Shown: piece after piece, positions 17,653 to 28,076 of the stretch
Layout: each line of letters starts with the position of its first letter
How positions within the stretch are numbered: the stretch's first letter is position 1
Assembly: GCA_947259375.1 (NCBI GenBank)
Contig: CAMYLZ010000003.1
Location: forward strand, 1-64,000
DNA: 64,000 nucleotides
Reading direction: 5' to 3'
Source: an uncultured Parvularculaceae bacterium
GTDB lineage: Bacteria > Pseudomonadota > Alphaproteobacteria > Caulobacterales > Parvularculaceae
Notes under the pieces: model-generated
The model's input: the letters and a program-made list of their open reading frames with translations, nothing else
Databases searched by the model: none
What the model was told of the DNA's origin: nothing
Made by a program: the position numbers and the translations under genes

Positions 17653-19545
17653 GTGTCTGAGCATCAGTCAAATTTCACGGTCTGGGGATTCGTCAAGGGC
17701 TTTGCAAAGCTCATCATCGGATTTTTGTTATTACTACAGGGGCTGATCGGTCTCGTTATCCTGCTGCTGTTCGTCGGCGTTTTGGTCGAAGTCTCGAACG
17801 GCCTTGCGGGCGACAATGATGAAGTTTCGGTCTCGATCCCAGACGGGGCCGCGCTGGTGCTCGATCCCAATGGCGTGCTTGTTGAGCAAGCTGAGGACAT
17901 TGATCCTTTCGAAGTAATCATCGAAGACGCTTACGGCATCGACGAGCCTTCGCAGATCGAGGTGCATGATCTCGTGCGCGTCATTCGTGCGGCGAAAGAG
18001 GACAAGCGGATCAAGGGGCTCGTTCTCGATCTTGGCAATCTTGGCGTGTCGTCAAGCAGCGCCAGCAAGCTGCATTACGTGGCGGAGGAAATCGCCGCCT
18101 TCAAGGAAAGCGGCAAGAAAATCATCGCGGTGGGAGACTATTTTTCACAGGATCAATATTTGCTCGCGGCGGGCGCTGATGAAATCTACATGAATGATTT
18201 CGGCAATCTGTTGATCTATGGCTATGGATCATACGGAACCTATCTCAAGTCATTCCTCGAAAAGCTGAAAATCACCAGCCACGTATTCCGTGTGGGGACC
18301 TTCAAGTCGGCGGTTGAACCTTTCATTCGCGATGACATGTCGCCAGAAGCGAAAGAGGCCAATCTCGCTTTTCTCAATGCCATATGGGGCGAATATGTCG
18401 GTGCGGTTGAAGGAGCGCGGGGGCTTGCGCCCGGAACGGTCGAGAATTACGCCGACAATATGGGCGTGATCATGCAGTCGGTGAATGGCGATTTCGCCAA
18501 GGCGGCGATCGAAGCCGGGTTCATTGACGGTCTTAAGTCGCGTGCTGAAATGAACGCTTATCTCAGCGAAGCGTTCGGCAAATCCCGCGACGGCAAGTCA
18601 TTCCGGAAAGTGGGCTTTCGGCGTTATCTTGCCTCGGTTGGCGACGAGGAAGACGACAGCGATCCCAATATCGCCATTATCACCGCTTCGGGCACGATCG
18701 TTGACGGCGAAGCGCCGGTTGGCCGCGCTGCCGGCGGCGACACAGTGGCCGCGCAACTTATAAAAGCGCGCGAAGATGCGAAAGTGAAAGCTGTTGTCCT
18801 GCGTATCGACAGCCCTGGCGGTTCGGCCTTTGCGTCGGACATCATTCGCGATGAAGTGCTGGCGCTGAAAGCAGCCGGCAAACCGGTAGTGGCGTCGATG
18901 GGTTCGCTCGCAGCGTCAGGCGGATACTGGATCGCGGCGCCGGCCGATGAAATCTGGGCCGCGCCGACCACGATCACCGGATCGATCGGCATTTTCGGGT
19001 ATTTCAATACCTTTGAAAATACCGCGGCCGAAGTCGGCGTGTTCGTCGACGGCGTCGGCACTACATCGCTGTCGCCGCTGCTCGCGACGGGCATCGGCCC
19101 GCTGCCCGACAGCGCCAGCGATATCATTCAACAATCGATCGAGCACGGCTATGACCGCTTCCTGACCGTGGTTAATGAAGGCCGCGGGCTTGAAAAGGAA
19201 TATATCGACTCAGTCGGGCAGGGCCGCGTGTGGATCGGCAGCGCGGCGCAGGAGCGCCGTCTCGTGGACAAGCTTGGCGATTTTGACGATGCCGTCGCCG
19301 CGGCGGCGGAGCGGGCCGGTCTTGAAAAATACGACGTTGTCAGAATGAAAGACCGGCGAACGCGTTTTGAAATGCTGATCGACAACCTGGCCGCCAAGGC
19401 CGCACTTGCAACCCGAAGCGAGAAGCCGAAACGGGCGCAAGGCGCGGTGGCGCGGATTATTCGTGAAGCGGAAAAGCAAGCGGCATTCTTTGACGAGTTC
19501 AACGATCCGAATGCGACCTATGCGCGTTGCATCGCCTGCGAATAG
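17653..19545 (+). CDS. sppA: Signal peptide peptidase SppA, 67-kDa type
   Basis: This inner-membrane serine protease degrades released signal peptides. At 630 residues it is the long, duplicated form. One membrane anchor spans about residues 17-45. The catalytic dyad is Lys218 in the N-terminal half (VGTFKSAVEPF) and Ser422 in the C-terminal half (SLAASGGYWIAA), matching Lys209 and Ser409 of the E. coli enzyme. The start is GTG 17653 after an AAAAGGGGA ribosome site. About 260 bases separate it from divergent moxR, enough for two promoters. Confidence 0.94.
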   Translation: MSEHQSNFTVWGFVKGFAKLIIGFLLLLQGLIGLVILLLFVGVLVEVSNGLAGDNDEVSVSIPDGAALVLDPNGVLVEQAEDIDPFEVIIEDAYGIDEPSQIEVHDLVRVIRAAKEDKRIKGLVLDLGNLGVSSSSASKLHYVAEEIAAFKESGKKIIAVGDYFSQDQYLLAAGADEIYMNDFGNLLIYGYGSYGTYLKSFLEKLKITSHVFRVGTFKSAVEPFIRDDMSPEAKEANLAFLNAIWGEYVGAVEGARGLAPGTVENYADNMGVIMQSVNGDFAKAAIEAGFIDGLKSRAEMNAYLSEAFGKSRDGKSFRKVGFRRYLASVGDEEDDSDPNIAIITASGTIVDGEAPVGRAAGGDTVAAQLIKAREDAKVKAVVLRIDSPGGSAFASDIIRDEVLALKAAGKPVVASMGSLAASGGYWIAAPADEIWAAPTTITGSIGIFGYFNTFENTAAEVGVFVDGVGTTSLSPLLATGIGPLPDSASDIIQQSIEHGYDRFLTVVNEGRGLEKEYIDSVGQGRVWIGSAAQERRLVDKLGDFDDAVAAAAERAGLEKYDVVRMKDRRTRFEMLIDNLAAKAALATRSEKPKRAQGAVARIIREAEKQAAFFDEFNDPNATYARCIACE

Positions 19546-19637
19546 GCAAACCTCAAGCATCGCGGCGGGCGCCGCCTGATGCGTTCAACACTGTGAGGGG
19601 CCGGCGTTCGGGGAAAGTCCGTGCGCCGGTTTTCATT

Positions 19638-20207
19638 ATGTCCGACCTGATGCGATATGCGGCGGAACTTGAAGGTCTTGAACCAGGGACTTCGCCGCCG
19701 GTGGAGCAATGGAAGCCGGAACGGGTCGGCGAGATCGACCTGGTTATTCGCCGCGATGGAACCTGGATGCATGAAGGCGCGCCGATTCGCCGGGCGAAGC
19801 TGGTGCGGCTGTTTTCAACCGTGCTGCGGCGCGATGGCGATGCGTATTTTCTGGTGACGCCGGCGGAAAAATTCGAGATAGCGGTCGAGGATGCGCCGTT
19901 CGTCGCCGTCTTGATGTCGCGCGACGGCGAGGGGCCGAGGCAGAGACTGACCTTCACCACCAATCTCGGCGACAAGGTGGTCGTCGGGCCTGAGCATCCG
20001 ATCGAATTTCGCGGCGCTCCTGAAACCGGCGCCGGCGCGCCCTATATAGATGTGCGGCGCGGCCTTGAGGCGCGTGTCGCCCGGGCATTGTTCTATGACC
20101 TTGTGGGCCTTTGCGAAACCCGCGAGATAGAGGGCGAAGAGCAATTCGGCGTATGGTCCGGCGGCGCGTTTTTTTCCTTTGGCCGGGCGGATGAAGTTTT
20201 TTCGTAG
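19638..20207 (+). CDS. DUF1285 domain protein
   Basis: The 189-residue protein opens after a short Glu/Pro-rich tract with VIRRDGTWMHEGAPIRR, which is typical of DUF1285. FSTVLRRDGDAYFLVTPAEK, YIDVRRGLEARVARALFYDL and GVWSGGAFFSFG follow. Structures of the family show beta-rich domains of unknown role. ATG 19638 is preferred to a frame extension reaching 19527, which overlaps sppA. The Nudix gene begins three bases after its stop, so DUF1285, nudix and cca form one operon. This order is common in alphaproteobacteria. Confidence 0.85.
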   Translation: MSDLMRYAAELEGLEPGTSPPVEQWKPERVGEIDLVIRRDGTWMHEGAPIRRAKLVRLFSTVLRRDGDAYFLVTPAEKFEIAVEDAPFVAVLMSRDGEGPRQRLTFTTNLGDKVVVGPEHPIEFRGAPETGAGAPYIDVRRGLEARVARALFYDLVGLCETREIEGEEQFGVWSGGAFFSFGRADEVFS

Positions 20208-20210
20208 CGA

Positions 20211-20897
20211 GTGTTTGACCCAGTGACAGCGGCAGGACCGGCAAGCGAACAGAATTGGCGGGCGCTTGTCGAGGCGAATTTGAAAAACGCCTCGGCGCAG
20301 CGCGTGCATGATCTGTTTCGCGAGATTAACCCGCATCTCGTCGGCGACAAGGCGTTCGAGCGGCGCTGGAGCGACAAACGAAAGGACGCATCGGTTCTGG
20401 TGCCGGTGGTGCATCGCTCGGGCGGGCCGCGCATTATTTTAACGGTGCGCTCGCCGGATATGCCGTCTCATGCCGGGCAAATCAGCTTTCCGGGCGGCAA
20501 GGCGCATCCGAAAGACGCAACTCCTGTTGAAACGGCGCTGCGCGAAGCGCATGAAGAGGTGAATATTGCGCCCGATCTGGTTGATATTGTCGGGACCATG
20601 GGCGTGCACAAGGGCGGGCTCGGCTTTTCAGTCACGCCGGTGATTGGTCTCGTTGATCCGCAGGCGGACCTCATGCCGTGCCCGCGCGAAGTCGATGAAA
20701 TATTCGAAGTGCCGCTGGCCTTTGTCGCCGACCTGTCGAACCACATCCTAGAAGAGCGCCGGCTCGACGGCGTGCCTTACCAAATGTTCGCGGCTATTTA
20801 CGGCTCTTATCACATCTGGGGACTGACGGCCGGCATCTTGCGTTCATTCGCCGAAATGCTGCAGCATGACGAAAATATGCAAGGAGCCCTGCGGTGA
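20211..20897 (+). CDS. Nudix CoA pyrophosphatase
   Basis: The 228-residue protein has the CoA-specific element LTVRSPDMPSHAGQISFPGG directly before the Nudix box (GGKAHPKD, then ETALREAHEEVNI, near 98-122), the order seen in NudL/YeaB-type CoA diphosphatases. The likely reaction cleaves CoA to 3',5'-ADP and phosphopantetheine. GTG 20211 lies three bases after the DUF1285 stop; GTG 20223 is an alternative. The stop overlaps the cca start by four bases. Confidence 0.88.
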   Translation: MFDPVTAAGPASEQNWRALVEANLKNASAQRVHDLFREINPHLVGDKAFERRWSDKRKDASVLVPVVHRSGGPRIILTVRSPDMPSHAGQISFPGGKAHPKDATPVETALREAHEEVNIAPDLVDIVGTMGVHKGGLGFSVTPVIGLVDPQADLMPCPREVDEIFEVPLAFVADLSNHILEERRLDGVPYQMFAAIYGSYHIWGLTAGILRSFAEMLQHDENMQGALR

Positions 20898-22135
20898 GCG
20901 AAGCCAATGTGCTGGCGCCGCTGCCTGATGACCTGCGGGATAATTTCAACTGGCGAACCGCCCCGTATTTGCAACAGGTGACGGCGGCGCTTGAGGTGGC
21001 GGAACCGGGGTCGGCCCGCTTCGTCGGCGGCTGCGTGCGCGACAGCCTCATGGGCGTTGCGCCGAAAGACGTCGACATCGCGACCCGTCTGACGCCGGAG
21101 GCGGCGACGGCGGCGCTCAAGGCGGCGGACTTGCGCGTCGCGCCGACCGGCGTTGAACATGGCACGGTGACGGCGATTGTCGATCACAAGGGCGTTGAGG
21201 TGACGAGCCTGCGGGCCGATGTTTCAACCGATGGACGGCGCGCGACCGTGGCGTTTACGCGCGACTGGGCCACCGATGCGCAACGCCGCGACTTCACGGT
21301 GAACGCGATTTATCTGACGCCCGACGGTTTTCTTTACGATCCCGTCAGCGGCATCGCTGACGCAAGACAACGGCGTGTACGATTTATCGGCGCGCCGGAA
21401 GCGCGCATCCGGGAAGACTTTCTGCGCATCTTGCGGTTTTTCCGGTTCTCAGCGCGGTTTTGCGACGCCTATGACGAAAACGGGCTCGCCGCCTGCGCGC
21501 AGCTCAGAGGCGGGATGACACGCCTTTCGGCCGAACGCATTGGCGCAGAGATGACCGGGATCTTGTCGCTGCCGCGCGCCGCTTTTGCGCTTGAGGCGAT
21601 GCAGGAAACAGGCGTGCTTGCTGAAATCTGGGATACGGCGCCCGAAATTCAGGTCGCCTCGCGCATGAAACTACTCGACCCTGGCGCTTCCGCGCCGCTG
21701 ATGCTGGCCGCGCTTTATGGCGAAGCGGGCGAGGGCATCGGGCGGCGCTTGCGCCTATCCAATGCTGAAAAAGCCGAACGCGCGAGCGCACTCAATTCCG
21801 CAAGCGCTATACGGTCGCAAATGAGCGATCATGACATCGGCACCGCGCTTTACCGTCGGGGTAAGGATGGTTTTTACGACGGCGTATTGCTGGCGGCGGC
21901 GCGCGGCGTCATCGACCATGCGGCGTTTGATCGTCTCAAGGTTCTGATCAACGATACCGAACCGCCGGTATTCGCGACCTCCGGCAAGCATGTGGTGGCG
22001 GCGGGGGTGGCGCCGGGACCGGCTGTCTCCGAAATCCTTGCGACGGTCGAGGCGCAGTGGATCGCGGAAGATTTCCCCGACGAGGCGCGCCAGAAGGCGA
22101 TCCTCAAATCGGCGATCGCCAGGCGCGCCGGGTAA
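20894..22135 (+). CDS. cca: CCA tRNA nucleotidyltransferase
   Basis: The class II nucleotidyltransferase head contains FVGGCVRDSLMG near 42-53, the metal-binding pair in KDVDIAT and the RRDFTVNAIYLTPDG motif. Downstream are RIREDFLRILRFFRFSARF and SAERIGAEM. At 413 residues it has the length typical of alphaproteobacterial enzymes that add or repair the tRNA 3' CCA. GTG 20894 has AAGGAG seven bases upstream and overlaps the nudix stop. The gene converges with the CoA transferase, whose stop abuts its own. Confidence 0.93.
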   Translation: MSEANVLAPLPDDLRDNFNWRTAPYLQQVTAALEVAEPGSARFVGGCVRDSLMGVAPKDVDIATRLTPEAATAALKAADLRVAPTGVEHGTVTAIVDHKGVEVTSLRADVSTDGRRATVAFTRDWATDAQRRDFTVNAIYLTPDGFLYDPVSGIADARQRRVRFIGAPEARIREDFLRILRFFRFSARFCDAYDENGLAACAQLRGGMTRLSAERIGAEMTGILSLPRAAFALEAMQETGVLAEIWDTAPEIQVASRMKLLDPGASAPLMLAALYGEAGEGIGRRLRLSNAEKAERASALNSASAIRSQMSDHDIGTALYRRGKDGFYDGVLLAAARGVIDHAAFDRLKVLINDTEPPVFATSGKHVVAAGVAPGPAVSEILATVEAQWIAEDFPDEARQKAILKSAIARRAG

Positions 22136-23356
22136 TCAGCCGATCACGCCCTTGCGGCGAAGCGCGGCTATGCCGGCTTGGTCGAGATCGAGCATTTCGC
22201 GCAACACTGCGTCGCTGTCGGCGCCGAGCTTGGGCGGCGGCGCGGTCGGCGCGACCGGCGTTGCGCTGTATTTCACCGGATGGACTGCATATTGATATGG
22301 CGGCTCGCCGTCACGCTGCGCTGTTGCCAGTATGTTTCGCGCGGCCGCCTGCGGGTCGGCAAAGGCCGCGGCGATGTCATTGACCGGGCCGGCGGGGATA
22401 TTCGCTTTCTCGAACGCATCAAGCCAATGCACAGCGGGACGCTGTTTCAACTTGCCGGAAATGATGGGGATCAGGGCCTCGCGATTGACCACGCGGTCGC
22501 GGTTCTTTCCAAAGCGCGCATCGCGCGCCAGTTCCGGCGCATCAATGACGCTGCAAAATCGATTGAACTGGTCGTCATTGCCGACAGCGACGACCATGCG
22601 CCCATTGGCGGTCTCGAATAGCTGATAGGGCACGATGCTTTGATGCGCGTTGCCGGCGCGTCGCGGAGCCTCGCCGCCGATCAGATAGCTCGCCGCCTGA
22701 TTGCTCAATATGGCGAGCTGGCAGTCAAAGAGCGCGATATCGAGATGCTGGCCTTCGCCAGTGCGTTCCGCGTGACGCAAGGCGGCGAGCGTCGCCGAAG
22801 CCGCATACATGCCGGTGAACAGATCAGCGGTGGCGAGCCCTGCTTTCATCGGCTCGTCCGGCGGGCCGGTGACGGACATCATGCCGCCCATGGCCTGGAT
22901 CATATAATCATAACCCGGACGATCGCGGTAAGGGCCGGTCTGGCCGAAACCGGTGATTGAACAATAGACCAGCCGCGAATTGATCGCATGCAGCGCCTCG
23001 AAATCGAGCCCGTATTTTCCAAGCCCGCCGGGCTTGAAATTCTCGACCAATATGTCCGCTTTCGTCGCGAGCTTTCGGATGAGCTGCGCGCCTTTCGGCG
23101 ATGCGATATCGATAGCGAGCGACTGCTTGTTTCGGTTGGCGGCCATGAAATAAGCGGCGTCGACATTCTCGCCGTCCTCATTCTGGGCGAAAGGCGGGCC
23201 CCAGCCGCGTGTATCGTCGCCGCTGCCGGGCCGTTCGACCTTGATGACGCGCGCGCCGAGATCGGCGAGCATCTGGCTCGCCCACGGGCCGGCGAGCACC
23301 CGTGACAGATCGAGAACGGTCACGCCGGAAAGCGGGAGGTTGTGGTGCTTTTTCAT
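22136..23356 (-). CDS. Family III CoA transferase (CaiB/BaiF)
   Basis: The 406-residue protein shows the family opening LSGVTVLDLSRVLAGPWASQ and DLGARVIKVERPG. The conserved aspartate lies in RPGYDYMIQAMGGMMSVTG. The substrate is unknown; members move CoA between carboxylic acids such as carnitine, formyl/oxalyl or 2-arylpropionyl compounds. ATG 23356 is preferred to a TTG seven codons upstream. It diverges from an acyl-CoA synthetase across about 120 bases, so the two may act on related acids; that link is positional only. Confidence 0.88.
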   Translation of the reverse strand: MKKHHNLPLSGVTVLDLSRVLAGPWASQMLADLGARVIKVERPGSGDDTRGWGPPFAQNEDGENVDAAYFMAANRNKQSLAIDIASPKGAQLIRKLATKADILVENFKPGGLGKYGLDFEALHAINSRLVYCSITGFGQTGPYRDRPGYDYMIQAMGGMMSVTGPPDEPMKAGLATADLFTGMYAASATLAALRHAERTGEGQHLDIALFDCQLAILSNQAASYLIGGEAPRRAGNAHQSIVPYQLFETANGRMVVAVGNDDQFNRFCSVIDAPELARDARFGKNRDRVVNREALIPIISGKLKQRPAVHWLDAFEKANIPAGPVNDIAAAFADPQAAARNILATAQRDGEPPYQYAVHPVKYSATPVAPTAPPPKLGADSDAVLREMLDLDQAGIAALRRKGVIG

Positions 23357-23479
23357 GGGGGGTGATGATGCGGGCAATCCATCCGCGCGCCAAGTGCGTA
23401 GAGGCTGCCGCGATCATTTGACCGGCGCGCCAAGAACCGATTTGATAGGGTAAAATGAACGCCAGGGAGGAAAGCGGCG

Positions 23480-25096
23480 ATGATGGGATTGATGATGGAC
23501 CGGCCGCTCTTGACGACCGAGATCCTCAAACATGCGGTGCGAAATTTCCACAAAACCGAAATCGTCACACGCACGGTCGAAGGGCCGATCCATCGCTATA
23601 CGATCGGCGATTCCGCTCGGCGCATCGCTCAATTGGCGAACGCCTTGATGGCGCTCGGCGTCAAGAAGGGCGACCGCGTAGGTGTTATCGGCTGGAATAC
23701 CTATCGCCAGTTCGAGCTTTACTTCGCCGTTGGCGGCATCGGCGCGATTCTACACACGGTGAACCCGCGCCTCGGGCTCGAAAACGCCGCTTTTGTCATC
23801 AACCACGCCGAGGATGCCTTCCTTTTCTATGATACGACATTCACGCCGCTGGTCGCTGCGCTGAAGCCGCAACTGAAAACCGTAAAGCAGTTCTGTGCGC
23901 TTACTGACGCCAAGCATATCGGCGAGGCCGACGCCGGCGCTCTGGTCTATGAAGATTTCGTTGCTTCGGGCGCGGATGCATTCGACTGGCCGGAATTCGA
24001 TGAAAACACCGCGGTCGCTATGTGTTATACCTCCGGTACGACCGGCGATCCGAAAGGCGTCGTCTATTCGCATCGCGCGCTGGTGCTGCAATCCTTCGCT
24101 GCCTGCCTGCCGACGGCAATGTCGTTAAAGGAAGGCGATACGTTGTTGCCGGTCGTGCCGATGTTTCATGTGAACGCTTGGAACACGCCTTACTCATGCC
24201 TGATGATCGGCGTGAAGCAGGTATTTCCCGGCCCGCGTCTTGATGGCGAGGGGCTGTATGAAATGCTGGATGCGGAGAAAGTCACTTATAGCGCTGGCGT
24301 GCCGACCGTGTGGCTAGGGTTGCTCGACTATCTGGAAAAGACCGGCAAGACATTGCCGTATCTCAAAATGGGGATGAGCGGCGGTTCGGCATTGCCCGAA
24401 GCGCTCATTCGCGGTTTTGCGGCATATGGCGTCGAGTTGCAGCAGGGCTGGGGCATGACGGAAATGTCGCCCATCGGCACCGTCAACACGCTCCCCCCGC
24501 ATATCAGGGCGCTTAGCGATGATGATCGAATGCCATATCAGCTAAAGGCGGGCCGTGCCTTGCCCTTTGTCGACATGCGCCTTGTCAATGCGGCCGGGGA
24601 AGTGCTCGCCCATGATGGCGAAACGGACGGGCATTTGCAGGTGCGCGGGCCCTGGATCATCGGCCAATATTACAAGTCGGAAGGCGAAACGCTCACCGCC
24701 GATGGCTGGTTCGATACTGGCGACGTCGCCAATATCGACCGGGACGGTTTCCTGCAAATCACCGACCGGTCCAAAGACGTCATCAAAACCGGCGGCGAAT
24801 GGGTCTCGTCCATCGATATTGAAAACGCCGCTCATTTGCATCCGGGCGTCGCCCATGCCGGGGTGATCGGCGTGCAGCATCCGAAATGGCAGGAGCGGCC
24901 CTTGTTGATCGTTGTCAGGAAGCCGGGGCACAAGCCGACCGCTGACGAGATCATGGACTTCCTGAAGGAAAAGCTCGACAAGATTGCCTGGCCCGATGCG
25001 GTGGAGTTCGTCGACGCCTTGCCGCTCGGCGCGACTGGCAAGGTGTTGAAAACCGAACTTCGCAAGATGTTCAAAGATTACCGGCTGCCTGCATAG
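23480..25096 (+). CDS. AMP-forming acyl-CoA synthetase (long-chain fatty acid type)
   Basis: The 538-residue ANL-superfamily enzyme has the P-loop [13 protein letters not shown] near 180, [10 protein letters not shown] (A5), [15 protein letters not shown] (A7), [16 protein letters not shown] (A8) and [13 protein letters not shown] with the catalytic Lys (A10). This is the pattern of medium- or long-chain fatty-acyl-CoA synthetases. ATG 23480 follows GGGAGGAAA at good spacing. The preferred chain length cannot be read from sequence. The NDUFA9-like gene follows after 170 bases. Confidence 0.9.
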   Translation: MMGLMMDRPLLTTEILKHAVRNFHKTEIVTRTVEGPIHRYTIGDSARRIAQLANALMALGVKKGDRVGVIGWNTYRQFELYFAVGGIGAILHTVNPRLGLENAAFVINHAEDAFLFYDTTFTPLVAALKPQLKTVKQFCALTDAKHIGEADAGALVYEDFVASGADAFDWPEFDENTAVAMCYTSGTTGDPKGVVYSHRALVLQSFAACLPTAMSLKEGDTLLPVVPMFHVNAWNTPYSCLMIGVKQVFPGPRLDGEGLYEMLDAEKVTYSAGVPTVWLGLLDYLEKTGKTLPYLKMGMSGGSALPEALIRGFAAYGVELQQGWGMTEMSPIGTVNTLPPHIRALSDDDRMPYQLKAGRALPFVDMRLVNAAGEVLAHDGETDGHLQVRGPWIIGQYYKSEGETLTADGWFDTGDVANIDRDGFLQITDRSKDVIKTGGEWVSSIDIENAAHLHPGVAHAGVIGVQHPKWQERPLLIVVRKPGHKPTADEIMDFLKEKLDKIAWPDAVEFVDALPLGATGKVLKTELRKMFKDYRLPA

Positions 25097-25270
25097 CGCC
25101 TGCATGTCAGCCAGCGGGCGCTCGGTCAGCCGTCAGCGCGCCCCCGGGCCTTCGGCGCAGTCGGCGGATTTCGCGCTGCGGCAATGGAGCGATTGTGATT
25201 GCGGCGAATTTCGGATAGGCCCGGGCGCGGAATTTGATAAAAGAGCGCAGCAATGCGCGGAGGCGAGAAC

Positions 25271-26242
25271 GTGACGGGAAAATTGGCGGTCGTCTTTGGC
25301 GGCTCAGGCTTTGTGGGCCGGAATGTGGTGCGCGAGCTGGCGAAACGCGGATGGCGCGTGCGGGTGGCGGTGCGCCGGCCGCATCTTGCTCAGTTTCTGC
25401 GTCCCATGGGCAGTGTCGGCCAGATTGAGCTCAAGCAATGCAATGTCCGCCATCGCCCGTCGATTGCCGAGGCGCTGAAAGGCGCGGACGCGGTCGTCAA
25501 CCTTGTCGGCTTGTTGCACCAGACCGGCGGCCAGACCTTTCAGGCGGTCCAGAGCGGCGGCGCGGCGGCGATCGCGAGCCTCGCCAAGGAAGCGGGCGTT
25601 GTGCATTACGTCCATATGTCGGCGATAGGCGCGGACGCGGCGAGCGACAGTCTTTACGCGCGCACCAAGGGCGAGGCGGAAGCGGCGGTCAGGGCCGCCC
25701 TGCCGTCAGTCGTCATTTTGCGGCCGTCAATCGTTTTTGGACAGGAAGACGAATTCTTCAACAAATTCGCCGCGATGGCGGGCTTTTCACCGCTGCTGCC
25801 GCTGATCGGCGGCGGCAAGACCCGTTTCCAGCCCATATATGTGGACGATGTCGCGGATGCTGTCTGCGAAGCGCTGGTCCGGCCGGAAGCCGCCGGCAAG
25901 ACGTTTGAGCTCGGCGGACCGCGTATCTATACTTTCCGTGCGCTGATGGAAATGATGCTGCGTGAGATTGGCAAACGCCGGATCCTGGCGCCGATACCGT
26001 TTTTCTTTGCCTCGCTGATCGGCATTGCCGGCCAGATCGCCGGGCGGCTGCCCTTTATCGAGCCGCTGTTGACCGTCGATCAGGTCAAGCTGTTGAAACG
26101 CGACAATGTCGTGGACGATAGCGGCGCCGTTGGGACCATTGCCGACCTCGGCGTTGAGGCGCAGACCATCGAATCGGTGCTGCCGTCCTACATGGTCCGC
26201 TATCGCCGTTACGGACAGTTTACCGAAACCATGTCCGCCTGA
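25271..26242 (+). CDS. NAD(P)-binding protein, complex I NDUFA9-like
   Basis: This atypical short-chain dehydrogenase has the nucleotide motif VVFGGSGFVGRNVV at the N terminus, a degenerate active-site region (YVHMSAIGADAASDSLYARTK, keeping a Tyr-X3-Lys), VVILRPSIVFG and the C-terminal segment typical of NDUFA9-like proteins. The family relates to a complex I accessory subunit and is common in alphaproteobacteria. GTG 25271 is preferred because GGAGG lies seven bases upstream; ATG 25253 adds six residues. It converges with glmS. Confidence 0.85.
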   Translation: MTGKLAVVFGGSGFVGRNVVRELAKRGWRVRVAVRRPHLAQFLRPMGSVGQIELKQCNVRHRPSIAEALKGADAVVNLVGLLHQTGGQTFQAVQSGGAAAIASLAKEAGVVHYVHMSAIGADAASDSLYARTKGEAEAAVRAALPSVVILRPSIVFGQEDEFFNKFAAMAGFSPLLPLIGGGKTRFQPIYVDDVADAVCEALVRPEAAGKTFELGGPRIYTFRALMEMMLREIGKRRILAPIPFFFASLIGIAGQIAGRLPFIEPLLTVDQVKLLKRDNVVDDSGAVGTIADLGVEAQTIESVLPSYMVRYRRYGQFTETMSA

Positions 26243-26249
26243 ACCGGTG

Positions 26250-28076
26250 CTACTCCACTGTTACGGATTTTGCGAGATTGCGCGGCTGGTCGACATCCGT
26301 GCCCTTGGTTGTCGCCGTGTAATAAGCGAGCAATTGGACCGGCACGGCGTTGACGATCGGCGACAGCATCGGATGCGTCTTCGGCGTTTCGATCGACGCC
26401 CAGGCTTTGGCGCCGGCAGCCGCAATGCCATCCTTGCAGGAGATGATCAGCGCCTTCCCATCGCGGGCCATAACTTCCTGCATGTTGGAGACGGTCTTTT
26501 CGAAATGCGCGTCAAGAGGCGCCAGCACCGCGATAGGCAGGGCCTCGTCGATTAGCGCAATCGGTCCGTGTTTCAACTCGCCGGCGGCGTAGCCTTCCGC
26601 GTGAATATAGGAAATCTCTTTCAGCTTTAGCGCGCCCTCGAGCGCCATCGGGTAGGAGACGCCGCGGCCGATGAAGAAGACGCCGGTGGCTCTGGCGATG
26701 TCGTGGGCAATGGTTTCGATCTTGTCTTTTTGCTTGAGCGCCTCTGCGACGAGGCGGGGCGTTTCGAGCAGGCTTTCGACCAGTTCGTGCTCTTCATTGG
26801 CCGACAGGACGCCGCGTTTCCGCCCTGCGCCAATGGCGATGCAGGCGAGCGCTGCGAGCTGACAGGTGAAGGCTTTGGTTGAGGCGACGCCGATCTCCGG
26901 GCCCGCGGCCATGGGAAAGATGATGTCAGCTTCGCGGGCGATCGAGGATTCCGCGACATTGACTACGGTAGCGATTTGCTGGCCATTGGCGCGGGCTTCG
27001 CGCAAGGCGGCGAGCGTATCGGCGGTCTCGCCGGACTGCGAGATGAACAAGGCGCCGCCATTATCCGTCCACGGCACGTCACGATAGCGCAATTCCGATG
27101 CGACATCGATCTCAACCGGCAGTTTCGCCCAGCGCTCGAACCAATATTTGGCGACAAGGCCGGCATAATAAGCGGTGCCGCAGGCGGAGATGGTGAGCCG
27201 GTCGAGCGCCGCGAAGTCAAAGGCGCCATTGGGCAAGCGCACGGTTTTTGCAGCGGGGTCGATATAACGCGACAGCGTGTGCGCGATCACTTCAGGTTGT
27301 TCATGGATCTCTTTCGCCATGAAATGCCGGTAGCCGTCTTTGCCGACGAGCTCCTGCGCGGCCGATGAGATCGTTTCTTTGCGGTTTGCCGGCGCGCCGT
27401 CCTCGTCGCGAATATCGACGGCGTTGCGGGTCAGCACCGCCCAATCGCCTTCTTCGAGATAGGTGATGCGATTGGTGAATGGCGCCAGTGCGAAAGCGTC
27501 GGAGCCAAGATAGACTTCATTGTCGGCGCGGCCAATGGCGAGCGGGCTGCCGCGTCGCGCGCAGATCATTAAATCGTCCTCGCCGGCGAATAGGGCCGCG
27601 AAAGCAAAAGCGCCGCGCAACCGGTCGATGGTCTTCTTGAAGGCTTCGGCGGGCGTTACGTTTTCCGTTTCGAGGTAATGGGTGATCAGTTGCGGGCAGA
27701 CTTCGGCGTCAGTTTCGGACTCGAATTTGACGCCTTTTTTCTCCAGCTCGTCGCGCAGTTCGGCGAAATTCTCGATAATACCGTTATGGACGACCGCGAC
27801 CCGGTGCGTCGCATGGGGGTGGGCGTTGGTTTCATTTGGCGCGCCATGGGTCGCCCAGCGGGTGTGTCCAATGCCCGCCGCGCCGGCGAGGGGAAGCGCC
27901 GCCAAGGAGGCTTCAAGGTTAGAGAGTTTCCCGGGCGCGCGCCGCCGGTCGAGTTGGCCTTCTTGCACGGTCGCGACGCCGGCGGAATCATAGCCGCGAT
28001 ATTCGAGCCGCTTCAAACCGGCCATGATTTGCGCGGCGACCTCGCCTGATCCCAAAACCCCGATAATTCCGCACAT
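26250..28076 (-). CDS. glmS: Glutamine--fructose-6-phosphate aminotransferase (isomerising)
   Basis: GlmS makes glucosamine-6-phosphate for peptidoglycan and lipopolysaccharide. From ATG 28076 the protein begins MCGIIGVLG, so the nucleophile Cys is residue 2 after Met removal, and it is 608 residues long. The amidotransferase domain contains GHTRWATHGAPN. Two SIS isomerase domains contain SQSGETADTLAAL and GRGVSYPMALEGALKLKE, and the protein ends in DQPRNLAKSVTVE. Ten further codons upstream are open but would bury the nucleophile. No glmS ribozyme or partner glmU was seen. Confidence 0.96.
   Translation of the reverse strand: MCGIIGVLGSGEVAAQIMAGLKRLEYRGYDSAGVATVQEGQLDRRRAPGKLSNLEASLAALPLAGAAGIGHTRWATHGAPNETNAHPHATHRVAVVHNGIIENFAELRDELEKKGVKFESETDAEVCPQLITHYLETENVTPAEAFKKTIDRLRGAFAFAALFAGEDDLMICARRGSPLAIGRADNEVYLGSDAFALAPFTNRITYLEEGDWAVLTRNAVDIRDEDGAPANRKETISSAAQELVGKDGYRHFMAKEIHEQPEVIAHTLSRYIDPAAKTVRLPNGAFDFAALDRLTISACGTAYYAGLVAKYWFERWAKLPVEIDVASELRYRDVPWTDNGGALFISQSGETADTLAALREARANGQQIATVVNVAESSIAREADIIFPMAAGPEIGVASTKAFTCQLAALACIAIGAGRKRGVLSANEEHELVESLLETPRLVAEALKQKDKIETIAHDIARATGVFFIGRGVSYPMALEGALKLKEISYIHAEGYAAGELKHGPIALIDEALPIAVLAPLDAHFEKTVSNMQEVMARDGKALIISCKDGIAAAGAKAWASIETPKTHPMLSPIVNAVPVQLLAYYTATTKGTDVDQPRNLAKSVTVE

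Noticed and set aside
17402-17653. 83-residue frame upstream of sppA
   Set aside because: It lacks a ribosome site, is Arg-rich at its end and fills the moxR/sppA promoter gap.
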